Shown in pieces: positions 18,040 to 26,686 of a stretch of 47,944 nt of DNA. This stretch comes from Izemoplasma sp964435595 (lineage in GTDB: Bacteria; Bacillota_I; Bacilli_A; Izemoplasmatales; Izemoplasmataceae): positions 1-47,944 of the forward strand of contig CAYSZV010000017.1 in assembly GCA_964435595.1 (NCBI GenBank), read 5' to 3'. The translations under genes and the position numbers were made by a program. How positions within the stretch are numbered: position 1 is the first letter of the stretch; each line of letters opens with the position of its first letter. The notes under the pieces were generated by a model that was not told the DNA's origin, made no database searches, and was given only the letters and a program-made list of their open reading frames with translations.

Positions 18040-18068
18040 GTGTGATAAATAAAAACTCATGATATACT
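18040..18068 (+). promoter_or_regulatory. Promoter of the membrane-GNAT gene
   Basis: TTGTGA (18040-18045), 17-base spacer, TATACT (18063-18068), with a TGA before it. The ATG is 38 bases on, behind GAGGTG (18095-18100). Confidence 0.6.
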
Positions 18069-18106
18069 AGAAGTGTATTTTATATATCGAAAAAGAGGTG
18101 AATGTT

Positions 18107-19459
18107 ATGAAAAAATTAAGTAAAATCTATTATGTTTTAACATATTTGTTCTTTATTTACCCGCCATTCATTGCGGGCTTGGTACTGGTTTATAGAGATT
18201 CATTTACTAACTTACACCTATATGGTTTAGTTGTAAATATTATCTTATTACTAATTCTTGCTAGCATTATTGCAATTAGAGTATATACAGGGAAATTACA
18301 CTACCCTACAGAAAAAGAAGTCAAATATCTAATATTTGGTTTTGTAGGAAATATAGTAATGTTCTTATACACATTTCAAAACTCTATGAACATTGATAAC
18401 ATTATTACAATATATTTAATTTTACTGGTGGTACTAGCAGTACATTATTTCTTAATCTCTAAAAAATTACAACCATTGGAACTTTGGATATTCTTACCAT
18501 TATACTTGGTGTTTGATACTATCTATTATGGAGTAAAAGGATGTACCTTTAATTCTAGAAACTCTTGTTTTACTTATACTTCTTATGAGCCCTTCCTGAA
18601 AACTTTCTTTATCATTATTATGATATTTATTGTTTTATTTACTTTATACAAGATATTATCATATCGACAACACACTATATTCAAATACATTAACTATGTT
18701 ATTGTTATTGTTCTCTCGGGATTCGCTCTCAATCAATTTGATGGAGAAATCAAAATAATTATGACGTTTGCAATATTCTTGCCATTTTTCATTATTGTCG
18801 ACTTTGTGGTAAGTATAATAAACAAAACCTACACTCATAAGACAATTTTACTCTATATTCGTACTTCTTTAATAATTGTAATATGTATGTTATTTGGTGC
18901 ATTATTATTAGGTGAACCCGAATTAGATAACGAAGCACTGTCAATGTTTGTAGTTGCTACATATGTCGCTCTAGCAATTAGTATTTTAAAATTCATTCTT
19001 AAAATTGAAGTAAAAGATGTTAATCTCATTAATCTATTCAAAAAAGGAGAAACAGTAGTAAAATACTCTGTTTGTACAAAAGAAGATATTAAAAAAATGG
19101 AAAGCACATTTACAAATTACCTAAACAAAATGACATTTGGAGAAAACGAATATAATTTGAAAGTAACAAGAGGAGGAGAAGTGCTTGGTTTGTTACATTC
19201 TGATTATGATCAACTAGACCCTAGTCTAGACATTAAACAAGCCCGAATTTATTTTATCGAAGTTGCAGAAAATCCTTATGTCGTTGCAAATGGACTACTC
19301 TATCAAGTAGAAAGATACTACAAATCATTAGGAGTATCACAAGTGAAATATCTAGCACACATCGAAGAATTAGAAGTAATTGAACTTCTTATGAAAAGAG
19401 GATATATTCCAGTTGATATTAAAGACAAAGGGTACTACTACTTCATAAAAACACTATAA
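18107..19459 (+). CDS. Multi-helix membrane protein fused to a C-terminal GNAT-like domain
   Basis: 450 residues; ATG at 18107 is preferred over the GTG at 18098, which lies inside the binding site GAGGTG. The first 300 residues are nearly all membrane helices (about nine or ten, from KLSKIYYVLTYLFFIY onward). The last 130 residues are soluble and look like a GNAT acyltransferase: RGGEVLGLLHSDYD, ARIYFIEVAENPYV, a helix VANGLLYQVERYYKSLG, then LAHIEELEVIELLMKRGYIP. The glycine/arginine-rich acetyl-CoA loop is not typical, so activity is unsure. The arrangement recalls MprF-type membrane enzymes, in which a GNAT-fold domain follows a membrane part. Its substrate may be a lipid or cell-envelope molecule, an inference. 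Confidence 0.7.
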   Translation: MKKLSKIYYVLTYLFFIYPPFIAGLVLVYRDSFTNLHLYGLVVNIILLLILASIIAIRVYTGKLHYPTEKEVKYLIFGFVGNIVMFLYTFQNSMNIDNIITIYLILLVVLAVHYFLISKKLQPLELWIFLPLYLVFDTIYYGVKGCTFNSRNSCFTYTSYEPFLKTFFIIIMIFIVLFTLYKILSYRQHTIFKYINYVIVIVLSGFALNQFDGEIKIIMTFAIFLPFFIIVDFVVSIINKTYTHKTILLYIRTSLIIVICMLFGALLLGEPELDNEALSMFVVATYVALAISILKFILKIEVKDVNLINLFKKGETVVKYSVCTKEDIKKMESTFTNYLNKMTFGENEYNLKVTRGGEVLGLLHSDYDQLDPSLDIKQARIYFIEVAENPYVVANGLLYQVERYYKSLGVSQVKYLAHIEELEVIELLMKRGYIPVDIKDKGYYYFIKTL

Positions 19460-19486
19460 AAAAAGGAGCAATCGCTCCTTTTTTAT
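19458..19486. terminator. Bidirectional terminator
   Basis: AAAAAAAGGAGC-aatc-GCTCCTTTTTT, a short stem with A and T tracts both ways, between the convergent membrane-GNAT and lipoprotein genes. Confidence 0.9.
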
Positions 19487-20628
19487 TCGTCTAATGTCTC
19501 TAATAATGTAATAATGTATGTTTGATTTTGAAAATCAGAAAATACATCTAGATCTCCTCTTACCAATCGCATTCCACTTGGATATATTTCATAGACATAA
19601 TCATTGCCCACCGCGTCTTGTAATTCTAATATGGCAATTACAGATTCAGTCGTATTCTCTTCCAATCCAATAATAGAATATCTGTGTTCCAATTCAGATG
19701 AATCAGTTAATATAAGATATGTATCATCCTCTTCAGGATTAATAATATTGTAATAATATTTATTTGCTGCTAGCACTTTTAGTACATCAGTTCTTTCATC
19801 CTCATCCAATACATAAGGATTAGAAGTGTTATACTCTTTCGTATCATCAACAAAGAATATTGTTGCTTCTATTGCTAAAATTGGTTCTTCTATATATATT
19901 TTGTTAAGATCAGACTCATACTCACTTCTGACAATATCTCCTAATGTAATATATCCAAATTGAAGGGCATCGTTAATTGAAATTAAGGTTCCATCATCCG
20001 CATCAGTACCCGCATCTGATTGATGTGTTCCATCATCTTCAACTTCTTCTATATAGTATATGTAATATCCACTAATACAGCCATCTCCCGACGGTGAACC
20101 TTCAACATAATATTCTGCTCCTCCGTACTCAAATAACAATACACTACTTAAGTCGTGACATATCATATCGCCATGATCGATTACATATATATCATAGTCT
20201 CCGACTTCTTGAAAATACTCTATAAATTCAATTGTTCCTACAGTAAAATCAGGACTTTGTTCAATGACAAAATTGAACGTCCAAGAAACATCTTCCAATT
20301 GATTTGAGCTAATTTTATTGTCATCTAGCATTTTATCAATCGTTACAAATCTAGATCCTGAATCGACATAAAGTGGAACATAGCATCCATTTCCAGTGCG
20401 AATTCCCTCATACTTATATGTATTCCCATCACTTGTATAAAGGGTATATAAATAATTTGCTTCTTTGGGACACTCTGCGTCCATATCAAGTTCTTGATAA
20501 TATAAGTCATACGAATCAATCGTTCTACTGTATTTCTTATATCCTTCTTTATAATTTCCAAAACCCAAACATCCTGTCAGCATTATTACAAACAGAAATG
20601 TTACACCTATTAGTAATTTTCTTTTCAT
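19483..20628 (-). CDS. Putative lipoprotein, unknown function
   Basis: 381 residues from the ATG at 20628, chosen because AAAAGGGGGA precedes it and the sequence then reads as a lipoprotein signal: MKRKLLIGVTFLFVIMLTGC, with lipobox L-T-G-C. A longer frame begins 16 codons earlier but hides the signal peptide. The rest is acidic and Tyr-rich, with an internal repeat: the first part has PKEANYLYTLYTSDGNTYKYE and GCY, the second has LLFEYGGAEYYVE and GC, suggesting two similar ~100-residue domains. No enzyme motif is visible. Confidence 0.8.
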   Translation of the reverse strand: MKRKLLIGVTFLFVIMLTGCLGFGNYKEGYKKYSRTIDSYDLYYQELDMDAECPKEANYLYTLYTSDGNTYKYEGIRTGNGCYVPLYVDSGSRFVTIDKMLDDNKISSNQLEDVSWTFNFVIEQSPDFTVGTIEFIEYFQEVGDYDIYVIDHGDMICHDLSSVLLFEYGGAEYYVEGSPSGDGCISGYYIYYIEEVEDDGTHQSDAGTDADDGTLISINDALQFGYITLGDIVRSEYESDLNKIYIEEPILAIEATIFFVDDTKEYNTSNPYVLDEDERTDVLKVLAANKYYYNIINPEEDDTYLILTDSSELEHRYSIIGLEENTTESVIAILELQDAVGNDYVYEIYPSGMRLVRGDLDVFSDFQNQTYIITLLETLDE

Positions 20629-20729
20629 CAAGCAAGTCCCCCTTTTATAAAAGTTCAGTTTAGCATTGTTTTTCAACTCCTATACATTATAGCATTGTAT
20701 TAAATTTTTTGAAAGACACATTTGTCAGA

Positions 20730-20756
20730 CAAAAAAAGCAGTTAATCTGCTTTCTT
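20730..20756 (-). terminator. Terminator at the end of the 202-residue gene
   Basis: AAAGCAG-ttaat-CTGCTTT stem, overlapping the stop codon region; on the minus strand it is followed by a run of T (forward AAAAAAA at 20731). Confidence 0.7.
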
Positions 20757-21350
20757 TCCTAATATATTTAATTGTTTTACAATCTCAATATTATCAACAT
20801 AATACGATTTTGTATTCTCGTATATCTTGTAAATGTGTTCCCCAATTACGTTGTTTTTTGAATGAATCGTATGTGCAAAATGTTTGAACTCATGTGAAAG
20901 CATTGGAACAACAATCTTCATCCTCTTAGATCGAATAATAAAACGTGGCTTATGCAGCAACACAAAGACCGTTTTCTTAAATTCAACTGAATATGGTTCA
21001 TCCCATTTGATCTTTCTGTACTTAAATTTCAAGGCTTCATTTGTTACCTCATATTTTGTTTGCCATTTATCAAATCTCGTTAAGGCAAAAATTGCGATGA
21101 TTTGTAAAACAAAAATACTTGCAAATTCATAGCTGTTTATAATTTCATTGGTTAAGGCAGGAACAAACATTAATCCAAACACAATCATAAAGAACAATAA
21201 AGCTGGGAGCCAGGTTTGTACTTTTTGAAACAATGACAACTTTTCAGTATCTAGTAGTAAATATTTCCTCTTTGCCAATACATTGTAAATAGGTCTAATG
21301 TACCAAACGATTAATACAAATGCGAATAACAACATAATTCCATAGTCCAT
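20742..21350 (-). CDS. Membrane protein with PH-like cytoplasmic part, unknown function
   Basis: 202 residues: a helix at about residues 4-20 (LLFAFVLIVWYI), two more at about 49-68 and 78-94, then a soluble part of about 100 residues (KYEVTNEALKFKYRKIKWDE...) with alternating strands reminiscent of bacterial PH-like or YcxB-type domains. I cannot assign a function. AGAGGTGATTTT stands before the ATG. It is a single gene between two terminators. Confidence 0.7.
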   Translation of the reverse strand: MDYGIMLLFAFVLIVWYIRPIYNVLAKRKYLLLDTEKLSLFQKVQTWLPALLFFMIVFGLMFVPALTNEIINSYEFASIFVLQIIAIFALTRFDKWQTKYEVTNEALKFKYRKIKWDEPYSVEFKKTVFVLLHKPRFIIRSKRMKIVVPMLSHEFKHFAHTIHSKNNVIGEHIYKIYENTKSYYVDNIEIVKQLNILGKKAD

Positions 21351-21394
21351 AAAATCACCTCTGTTTAATTATAGTATGCACCTAAAAGAAAAGC

Positions 21395-21427
21395 AAAAAA
21401 ATAAAGACATTCAGAATGTCTTTATTT
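21395..21427 (-). terminator. Terminator of the GH17 operon
   Basis: AAAGACATT-cag-AATGTCTTT is a perfect 9-bp stem, followed on the minus strand by A/T-rich sequence with TTTTTTTGC. It overlaps the stop of the second glycosidase gene. Confidence 0.85.
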
Positions 21428-22324
21428 ACTTTTTACTATTTTTGGAGTTCTGTCTATAAAGTATAATCCCCAGTGTTTCTCTGGTTCATCTACACTGCTT
21501 GAACCTTTCCAAAACTCATCAAATGCTTCAAAGAAAAATGTTGTAATTTTATTTTTCTCAGACCATTTGTGAATTTGATCAAAGTAATATAATTGATTTG
21601 CTTGGTTAGCAAATGATGCCGGTATACCATTGTCGTTTGATCTTGTTGGCCAACCAGTTTCTGTGATGATTACTTGTTTGTTTGGATAGCGTTTTTGAAT
21701 CATATTAAATTCTCTCTTACAAGTCTCTACACTTTCTTTGATTGGTGTCCCTAGCCATACAGGGTATGAATGAACACTAATAATATCCACTGCATTTGCA
21801 ACTTCAGTTAATTTATTTGTCCAATATACATAGTTGTCACAATATGTAACTGGCACTGTTGTATATTTTTTTAATTCTTGAACAAAATACAACACTCTTC
21901 CCGGACTAACTAAATTCTCATTCCATTCTGGTACAGATTCGTTTCCTGCAGATACTGCATAAACAATATCTTTGTATCGATTGGCTAAGTTAATTACTCT
22001 ATGTAGTTGAGATTGGTTATATTCAATATGCTTTGCAATTTCTTCGATAGAGTATTCTCCACCCCATGCGCAATCAGGGTTGCTGATTTCACCTAGTAAA
22101 TCCATCCCTAGCATAATTTTTAAATTGATGTTTTCATTTGTAATCACTTCACATGCCGTTTCTGCATGCTCTGAAGCATCATACATTCTAATATAATCAA
22201 AATCTTTTTCTAGTAATAGCAAATCTTCTTTTACGTTTTCATATGTTGGATAAGATTTATGTACTGGACTTTGTCCATTACGATATCCTGAGTAACAAAT
22301 TGCTTTTCCGTATTGTAATTTCAT
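21422..22324 (-). CDS. GH17-like glycosidase (beta-1,3-glucanase fold), copy 2
   Basis: 300 residues, close to the size of one GH17 catalytic (beta/alpha)8 barrel. The acid/base glutamate is in SAGNESVPEW (N-E pair after strand 4) and the nucleophile in IITETGWPTRS (strand 7), the two GH17 signature blocks. The N-terminus carries KAICYSGYRNGQSP, as in bacterial exo-1,3-glucanase-like proteins. There is no signal peptide, so it should work in the cytoplasm, perhaps on imported or internally made beta-1,3-glucosides. It follows its paralogue at 14 bases; AAGAGGTG supports the start. Confidence 0.85.
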   Translation of the reverse strand: MKLQYGKAICYSGYRNGQSPVHKSYPTYENVKEDLLLLEKDFDYIRMYDASEHAETACEVITNENINLKIMLGMDLLGEISNPDCAWGGEYSIEEIAKHIEYNQSQLHRVINLANRYKDIVYAVSAGNESVPEWNENLVSPGRVLYFVQELKKYTTVPVTYCDNYVYWTNKLTEVANAVDIISVHSYPVWLGTPIKESVETCKREFNMIQKRYPNKQVIITETGWPTRSNDNGIPASFANQANQLYYFDQIHKWSEKNKITTFFFEAFDEFWKGSSSVDEPEKHWGLYFIDRTPKIVKSK

Positions 22325-22338
22325 GATGCACCTCTTGT

Positions 22339-23259
22339 TTATTCTTCGTTGAATTTATATTTTCCGTCTTTGTTCCATAGTCCCCAATATGCTCCATACT
22401 CACCTTCATGATTGATTTTCCAAACTTCGTCAAATGAGGAGAAGTAAAACATATCAATATTTTCTTGTAGTGCCCATTTTTGTGAATTAATAAAGTATCT
22501 CATTGCATTTTGATAAGAAGGGATTGCTCCACCATACTGTTCCCCTTTAGTAGGCCAACCAGTTTCAGAAACAATAATCTTTTTCCCTTTTCCGTATTCT
22601 TGTACTAACTCATACATTTTCTTCATATATTCCACTGAAATTTCAAGTGCACAATGTTCCCAGAATGGGTATAAGTTAGCAAATAACACATCTACTTCAT
22701 CTACAAGCTCTGGATAATTCACATACATATAGTATGCATCTACATATCCCACTTCAACATGTGGTACTGCTTGTTTCACTCTTCTTATATAAGAAATCAA
22801 TTGTTCTATTGTTAAGTCCTTGCGAAGCAACACTTCGTTTCCTACTGCAAGTAGGTCTGCATGACCTTCTTGTGCAATACGAATTGCATTGGCAAGTTCA
22901 AGTTCATTGTTTTCTTCATCGCTATCAAGCCATACTCCAACCATTGTTTTCAATCCTTTTTCACGGGCAATACGTGGAACTTGTTCGTTTCCACATGAAC
23001 AAGAAAATGTTCTTACCCATTTTGTATATGGTCTGATAATTTCTAATCTGTCTGCGATTTGTTGTTCAGATATTTGAGATTTAATACTTGGATCTTGTCC
23101 TTCCAAATATGGACTAAATCCGATTCCATGAATTGTATTACTTAGGATGTCTTTCATCAACGCTTGCAACTCTTTTGAATCATAGCTTAAATCAGCTTGT
23201 TTGTTTAATAAATAACGGTTTACATTTAAATATTTCATTTCACTTCTTGGCTTAGACAT
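22339..23259 (-). CDS. GH17-like glycosidase, copy 1
   Basis: 306 residues. The same barrel as its neighbour: acid/base in LLAVGNEVLLRK and nucleophile in IIVSETGWPTKGEQ, with IHGIGFSPYLEGQDPS at the N-terminus. Identity to the downstream copy looks moderate, so the two probably differ in substrate. No signal peptide. It heads the operon; AAGAGGTG precedes the ATG. A LacI-type operator and sigma-A promoter lie upstream, pointing to sugar control. The start could not be improved on. Confidence 0.85.
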   Translation of the reverse strand: MSKPRSEMKYLNVNRYLLNKQADLSYDSKELQALMKDILSNTIHGIGFSPYLEGQDPSIKSQISEQQIADRLEIIRPYTKWVRTFSCSCGNEQVPRIAREKGLKTMVGVWLDSDEENNELELANAIRIAQEGHADLLAVGNEVLLRKDLTIEQLISYIRRVKQAVPHVEVGYVDAYYMYVNYPELVDEVDVLFANLYPFWEHCALEISVEYMKKMYELVQEYGKGKKIIVSETGWPTKGEQYGGAIPSYQNAMRYFINSQKWALQENIDMFYFSSFDEVWKINHEGEYGAYWGLWNKDGKYKFNEE

Positions 23260-23279
23260 ATAATCACCTCTTCGTGCTT

Positions 23280-23308
23280 AATATATAATAAGTTTGTATA
23301 GAAATCAA
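23280..23308 (-). promoter_or_regulatory. Promoter of the GH17 operon
   Basis: On the minus strand TTGATT (23303-23308), a 17-base spacer and TATATT (23280-23285). The ATG follows about 20 bases later. Confidence 0.65.
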
Positions 23309-23315
23309 GAAAAAT

Positions 23316-23329
23316 CGAAAACATTTTCG
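23316..23329. promoter_or_regulatory. LacI-family-type operator palindrome
   Basis: CGAAAA-TG-TTTTCG on the minus strand, a symmetric 14-mer with a central TG/CA step, typical of LacI/GalR-family operators. It sits 7 bases upstream of the -35 of the GH17 operon. The regulator is not in this window. Confidence 0.5.
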
Positions 23330-23371
23330 GTTGCATTGCTATGCTCTTTAAATGCATTATTGTCCATCATT

Positions 23372-23403
23372 TAAAAAAGAAGATAAGCCTATCTCCTTTT
23401 TTT
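23372..23403 (-). terminator. Terminator of iorAB
   Basis: AGATA-agcc-TATCT stem with A and T tracts around it, just before the iorB stop on the minus strand. Confidence 0.65.
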
Positions 23404-23408
23404 GTTTT

Positions 23409-23978
23409 CTATACTTGATTTAACCCAATTTCAAATGCTTTTAAATTCAATTCAATGAATTTTTCTTTGACATTCTCTCTAATTGCTTTTTCAAAGTCAA
23501 GATGTTCTAATCCCATTGCTTTTACTACAGCTCCAAGCATAATGACATTCATCACTTTACTGTTACCCAATTCGACAGCTAAATCTGTAGCCTCTACTTT
23601 ATATGTTTTCACTTTCTCACTTAATTGTGGAATGATATTTTCTGGGTATTGTACTTTACCATTCAAAGTAACCATTGAGTTGATTTTGTGATCATTCACA
23701 ACCAAGATACCAGTTGTCTTTAGATAATCAATGTGTCTCGCTGCTTCCATTTGTTCAAATGAGACTAAGACATCTGCATCCCCCTTCATAATAACAGGAG
23801 AATATACTTTCTTACCATATCGTATTTCAGAAGAAACACTTCCTCCTCGTTGGCTCATACCATGTATTTCAGTCATTTTAACATCAAATCCAGCTTCTAC
23901 CAAGGCAGCACTCATTAAAGTAGTCGCTAAAATCGTACCTTGTCCACCTACACCAACAAGTTTGATTGATTTCGTCAT
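23409..23978 (-). CDS. iorB: Indolepyruvate:ferredoxin oxidoreductase, beta subunit
   Basis: 189 residues, the normal length of IorB. It starts with KSIKLVGVGGQGTILATTLM, the glycine-rich block of the gamma/beta domain of pyruvate-type ferredoxin oxidoreductases, and has GMSQRGGSVSSEIRYG, the family's Q-R-G-G-S region. With IorA it oxidatively decarboxylates aryl-pyruvates (from Trp, Tyr and Phe) to aryl-acetyl-CoA, reducing ferredoxin. It begins two bases after the iorA stop, so the two are translated together. Confidence 0.93.
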   Translation of the reverse strand: MTKSIKLVGVGGQGTILATTLMSAALVEAGFDVKMTEIHGMSQRGGSVSSEIRYGKKVYSPVIMKGDADVLVSFEQMEAARHIDYLKTTGILVVNDHKINSMVTLNGKVQYPENIIPQLSEKVKTYKVEATDLAVELGNSKVMNVIMLGAVVKAMGLEHLDFEKAIRENVKEKFIELNLKAFEIGLNQV

Positions 23979-23980
23979 AC

Positions 23981-25768
23981 CTATTCACCTACCTTTTGAA
24001 TTGCATCGTAAGGACAGATTTGTAGACACACATCACATCCAACACATGTGTTTTCATCAATTGTTACTTTTTTTCGTTCTGGATCAAACACCAAAGATGG
24101 ACATCCACAACGGAGACATGCTTTACATCCTACACATTTATCTTGGTCTACATAATCTTTCGTCTGCCACATTTGACTATATGTTTCGTAATCTTCTGGA
24201 TTGTATTTTTTCTTCAACACACATGGCCAGTCTGTGATAATCACACTTGCTTCTTGTAATTCCATAGCCCAGTTAATCACTTCTTTAACTTTATCTAGTT
24301 CATTTGGATTCACGCGTCTAATGTGTTTGATTCCAATCGCTTTACAAATACCTTCAATATCTCCAATGACAGTATTAGCACCTTGTAAACTATACCCACT
24401 TCCAGGATTATCTTGTTGTCCTGTCATTCCTGTAATTCTGTTATCGAGAATAACATTGATTGTGTTACCACCATTATAAACAGTATTCAATAAACTATTG
24501 ATACCAGTATGGAAGAAGGTAGAGTCCCCCATAACAGAAACAATTCTTCTATCTTCTTCTGGATTCATATCAAATATTCTTTGCGCACCGTGTCCACTTG
24601 AATAGGCAGCACCCATACAAATCAACCAATCCATCATGTTATACGGCTCACCAACAGCCAAACTATAACATCCTATATCACCAGCAACGACAATTTTGCG
24701 TCGCTTCTTCCCTAACTCATAGAAGAACCCACGATGTGGACATCCACTACAAAACGTTGGAGGTCGCCCAACAAAAAGGTTTGCATCAGTCTTCACACCT
24801 TCAATATTTTCACTTAGGATACATCTCTTTATTACATCAGGAGTCATTTCTCCTGAATATGGGAACAGTTCTTTTCCAACCACATTTTTATTATTTAATC
24901 TTGTAAACTCTTCTATATATGGATCATTTTCTTCAATAATATAAACAGTATCGTGTGTTTTACAAAATTCATCAATTAGGTTTCTAGGTAGCGGGTATGT
25001 AAATCCAAGTTTTAAATAATCCACAGTTTCTCCCAACGCTTCCCAAGCAAATTCATATGACATTCCACTAGCTATAATACCAACTTTACTCTTATTATCT
25101 ACTGTATAGTTCCATTTTGTTGTTTCGCTATACTCTTTTAATAAATTTGTTCTTTGTTCTACTTTATGGCGTAGTTGTCTACCAATAGCAGGGACAGAAA
25201 CATACTTATCAAAGTTCTTTTCATACTTCTTAATTGGAACTTCAATTCTTTCACCTAAAGAAACACTACCTTTAGAGTGGCAAACACGAGTTGTCATTCT
25301 AAATAAAACGATACTATCATATTCTTCAGATAAATCAAATGCATCTTTCACCATATCTTTTGCTTCTTGACTGTTAGAAGGCTCTAACATTGGAATTTTA
25401 GCAAATTTAGCGTAATTTCTGTTATCTTGTTCGTTCTGGCTACTATGCATTCCCGGCTCATCTGCTGTAACCAATACACTTCCACCATTTACACCTGTGT
25501 AGGCAAAGGTAAAAAGCGGATCAGCTGCTACATTTACACCAACATGTTTCATTGATGCCATCGATCTACCACCTGCAATACTTGCTCCAATAACAGCTTC
25601 TAATGCTACTTTTTCATTTGAAGCCCATTCTGCAACAATTTCTTTATATGTTCCGATATTTTCTAGTATTTCTGTTGATGGTGTTCCTGGATATGCACTT
25701 GCAAAATGCACTCCAGCTTCATACGCTCCGCGCGCTACAGCTTGGTTCCCTGTTAATATTTTTTTCAT
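23981..25768 (-). CDS. iorA: Indolepyruvate:ferredoxin oxidoreductase, alpha subunit
   Basis: 595 residues, the normal length. Residues 1-180 form the pyrimidine-binding domain (GNQAVARGAYEAGVHFASAYP), 200-300 the linker, and 340-500 the thiamine-diphosphate domain with FCSGCPHRGFFYEL, GDIGCYSLA and GDSTFFHTG (the G-D-S metal/TPP block). The C-terminus carries two 4Fe-4S motifs, CVGCKACLRCGCP and CVGCDVCLQICP. The promoter has a perfect cre site, so it should be repressed when good sugars are available, fitting a role in amino-acid fermentation. AAAGGAG precedes the ATG. Confidence 0.95.
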   Translation of the reverse strand: MKKILTGNQAVARGAYEAGVHFASAYPGTPSTEILENIGTYKEIVAEWASNEKVALEAVIGASIAGGRSMASMKHVGVNVAADPLFTFAYTGVNGGSVLVTADEPGMHSSQNEQDNRNYAKFAKIPMLEPSNSQEAKDMVKDAFDLSEEYDSIVLFRMTTRVCHSKGSVSLGERIEVPIKKYEKNFDKYVSVPAIGRQLRHKVEQRTNLLKEYSETTKWNYTVDNKSKVGIIASGMSYEFAWEALGETVDYLKLGFTYPLPRNLIDEFCKTHDTVYIIEENDPYIEEFTRLNNKNVVGKELFPYSGEMTPDVIKRCILSENIEGVKTDANLFVGRPPTFCSGCPHRGFFYELGKKRRKIVVAGDIGCYSLAVGEPYNMMDWLICMGAAYSSGHGAQRIFDMNPEEDRRIVSVMGDSTFFHTGINSLLNTVYNGGNTINVILDNRITGMTGQQDNPGSGYSLQGANTVIGDIEGICKAIGIKHIRRVNPNELDKVKEVINWAMELQEASVIITDWPCVLKKKYNPEDYETYSQMWQTKDYVDQDKCVGCKACLRCGCPSLVFDPERKKVTIDENTCVGCDVCLQICPYDAIQKVGE

Positions 25769-25832
25769 ACCAACACTCCTTTGAACAGTTTAGAAAAATA
25801 GATGAAAAAAATGCGTTTCACCCTGTAATCAA

Positions 25833-25861
25833 ATTATAGCAAACGCTTACATGAAACTCAA
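25833..25861 (-). promoter_or_regulatory. iorAB promoter
   Basis: On the minus strand TTGAGT (25856-25861), 17-base spacer, TATAAT (25833-25838) with a TGC extension. A cre site fills the spacer. Confidence 0.8.
25838..25852 (-). promoter_or_regulatory. CcpA catabolite response element (cre)
   Basis: ATGTAAGCGTTTGCT on the minus strand matches the Bacillus cre consensus WTGNAANCGNWNNCW at every fixed position. It lies between the -35 and -10 of the iorAB promoter, where bound CcpA would block RNA polymerase. Confidence 0.75.
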
Positions 25862-25930
25862 TATTTGGTCTTGTTTTTTCTTCTTTTTAAAACACTTTAC
25901 TTTGCTACAGTAAAGTAGTGAATTGCTAAA

Positions 25931-25953
25931 AAAATAAGCCTGTAGAAGGCTTA
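25931..25953 (-). terminator. Terminator of the phosphoesterase gene
   Basis: AATAAGCC-tgtaga-GGCTTATT stem; the minus-strand transcript then runs into a T tract. It follows directly on the stop codon. Confidence 0.8.
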
Positions 25954-26670
25954 TTACATATTTAAAACTAAGACATTGATTTTATTGGTTGCTACAACAC
26001 TTCCATCAATGTGTATTGATCCTTTCAAATATAGTATCTTAAACATGTCTGGATAAATCTCTGGATATTGAAGATATTCTTTATAATTGTTTGGTGCTCG
26101 TAATGATACATTTTGCTTATGCCCGCAAACAACCATCTTCCCCGGAACAGGTGGCATAGTAGCTTGACTATTCCAAGTGAAATTTTTCATTGTGTCAATA
26201 CGCCAATCTGATAATGTTGCATTCACACCACCATGAACAAATATATATTTTCCAATTTCGTAGAATCCAGGTAAAGAAGTAAGAAACTCGTGAAGATACG
26301 GATACTTATCAAGAAGTTCTTTCTGATCTTGTTCAAATTTACACAATTTATCAGGAGCATGTCCCAATAATTGTTGAATGGTTTCTAAGTGACCATTGTA
26401 TAAGAAATTGAAACTTGTTTTTGCGAAATTTCCATTTAAGAAATCCAATAAAAACATATCATGATTTCCCATAATGATAATAGCTTTATTTTTCTTGTAT
26501 AGTCGATACAAGAAGTCTAAAACTTCTTTATTTTGCGGACCTCTATCAAACATATCGCCTATCACAATAAGTTTATGGCCAATATTGTTTGGGTCCCATC
26601 CGCTTTTTTCTAAGTCTCTCACTAATACATCATAATGCCCATGAATATCTGAGACGCAGAAGTATTTCAT
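25954..26670 (-). CDS. Calcineurin-like metallophosphoesterase (PrpA/ApaH-type)
   Basis: 238 residues from the ATG at 26670, chosen because AGAAGGTGAT precedes it; the longer frame to 26742 would overlap surE. All metal-binding blocks of the family are present: SDIHGHYDVL (D-x-H), GDMFDRGPQN (G-D-x-x-D-R-G), MGNHDMF (G-N-H-D), VHGGVN and VVCGHKQNV (G-H). This is the Ser/Thr phosphatase or diadenosine-tetraphosphatase type; the two cannot be told apart here. It lies 16 bases after surE. Confidence 0.88.
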   Translation of the reverse strand: MKYFCVSDIHGHYDVLVRDLEKSGWDPNNIGHKLIVIGDMFDRGPQNKEVLDFLYRLYKKNKAIIIMGNHDMFLLDFLNGNFAKTSFNFLYNGHLETIQQLLGHAPDKLCKFEQDQKELLDKYPYLHEFLTSLPGFYEIGKYIFVHGGVNATLSDWRIDTMKNFTWNSQATMPPVPGKMVVCGHKQNVSLRAPNNYKEYLQYPEIYPDMFKILYLKGSIHIDGSVVATNKINVLVLNM

Positions 26671-26686
26671 AGTATCACCTTCTGTA

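Noticed and set aside
17974..18060. N-terminal extension of the YcaQ-like protein
   Set aside because: No binding site, and it overlaps the extended -10 promoter; the ATG at 17973 has a good one.
23731..24237. 168-codon plus-strand frame
   Set aside because: Antisense of iorA and iorB, which have clear motifs and binding sites.
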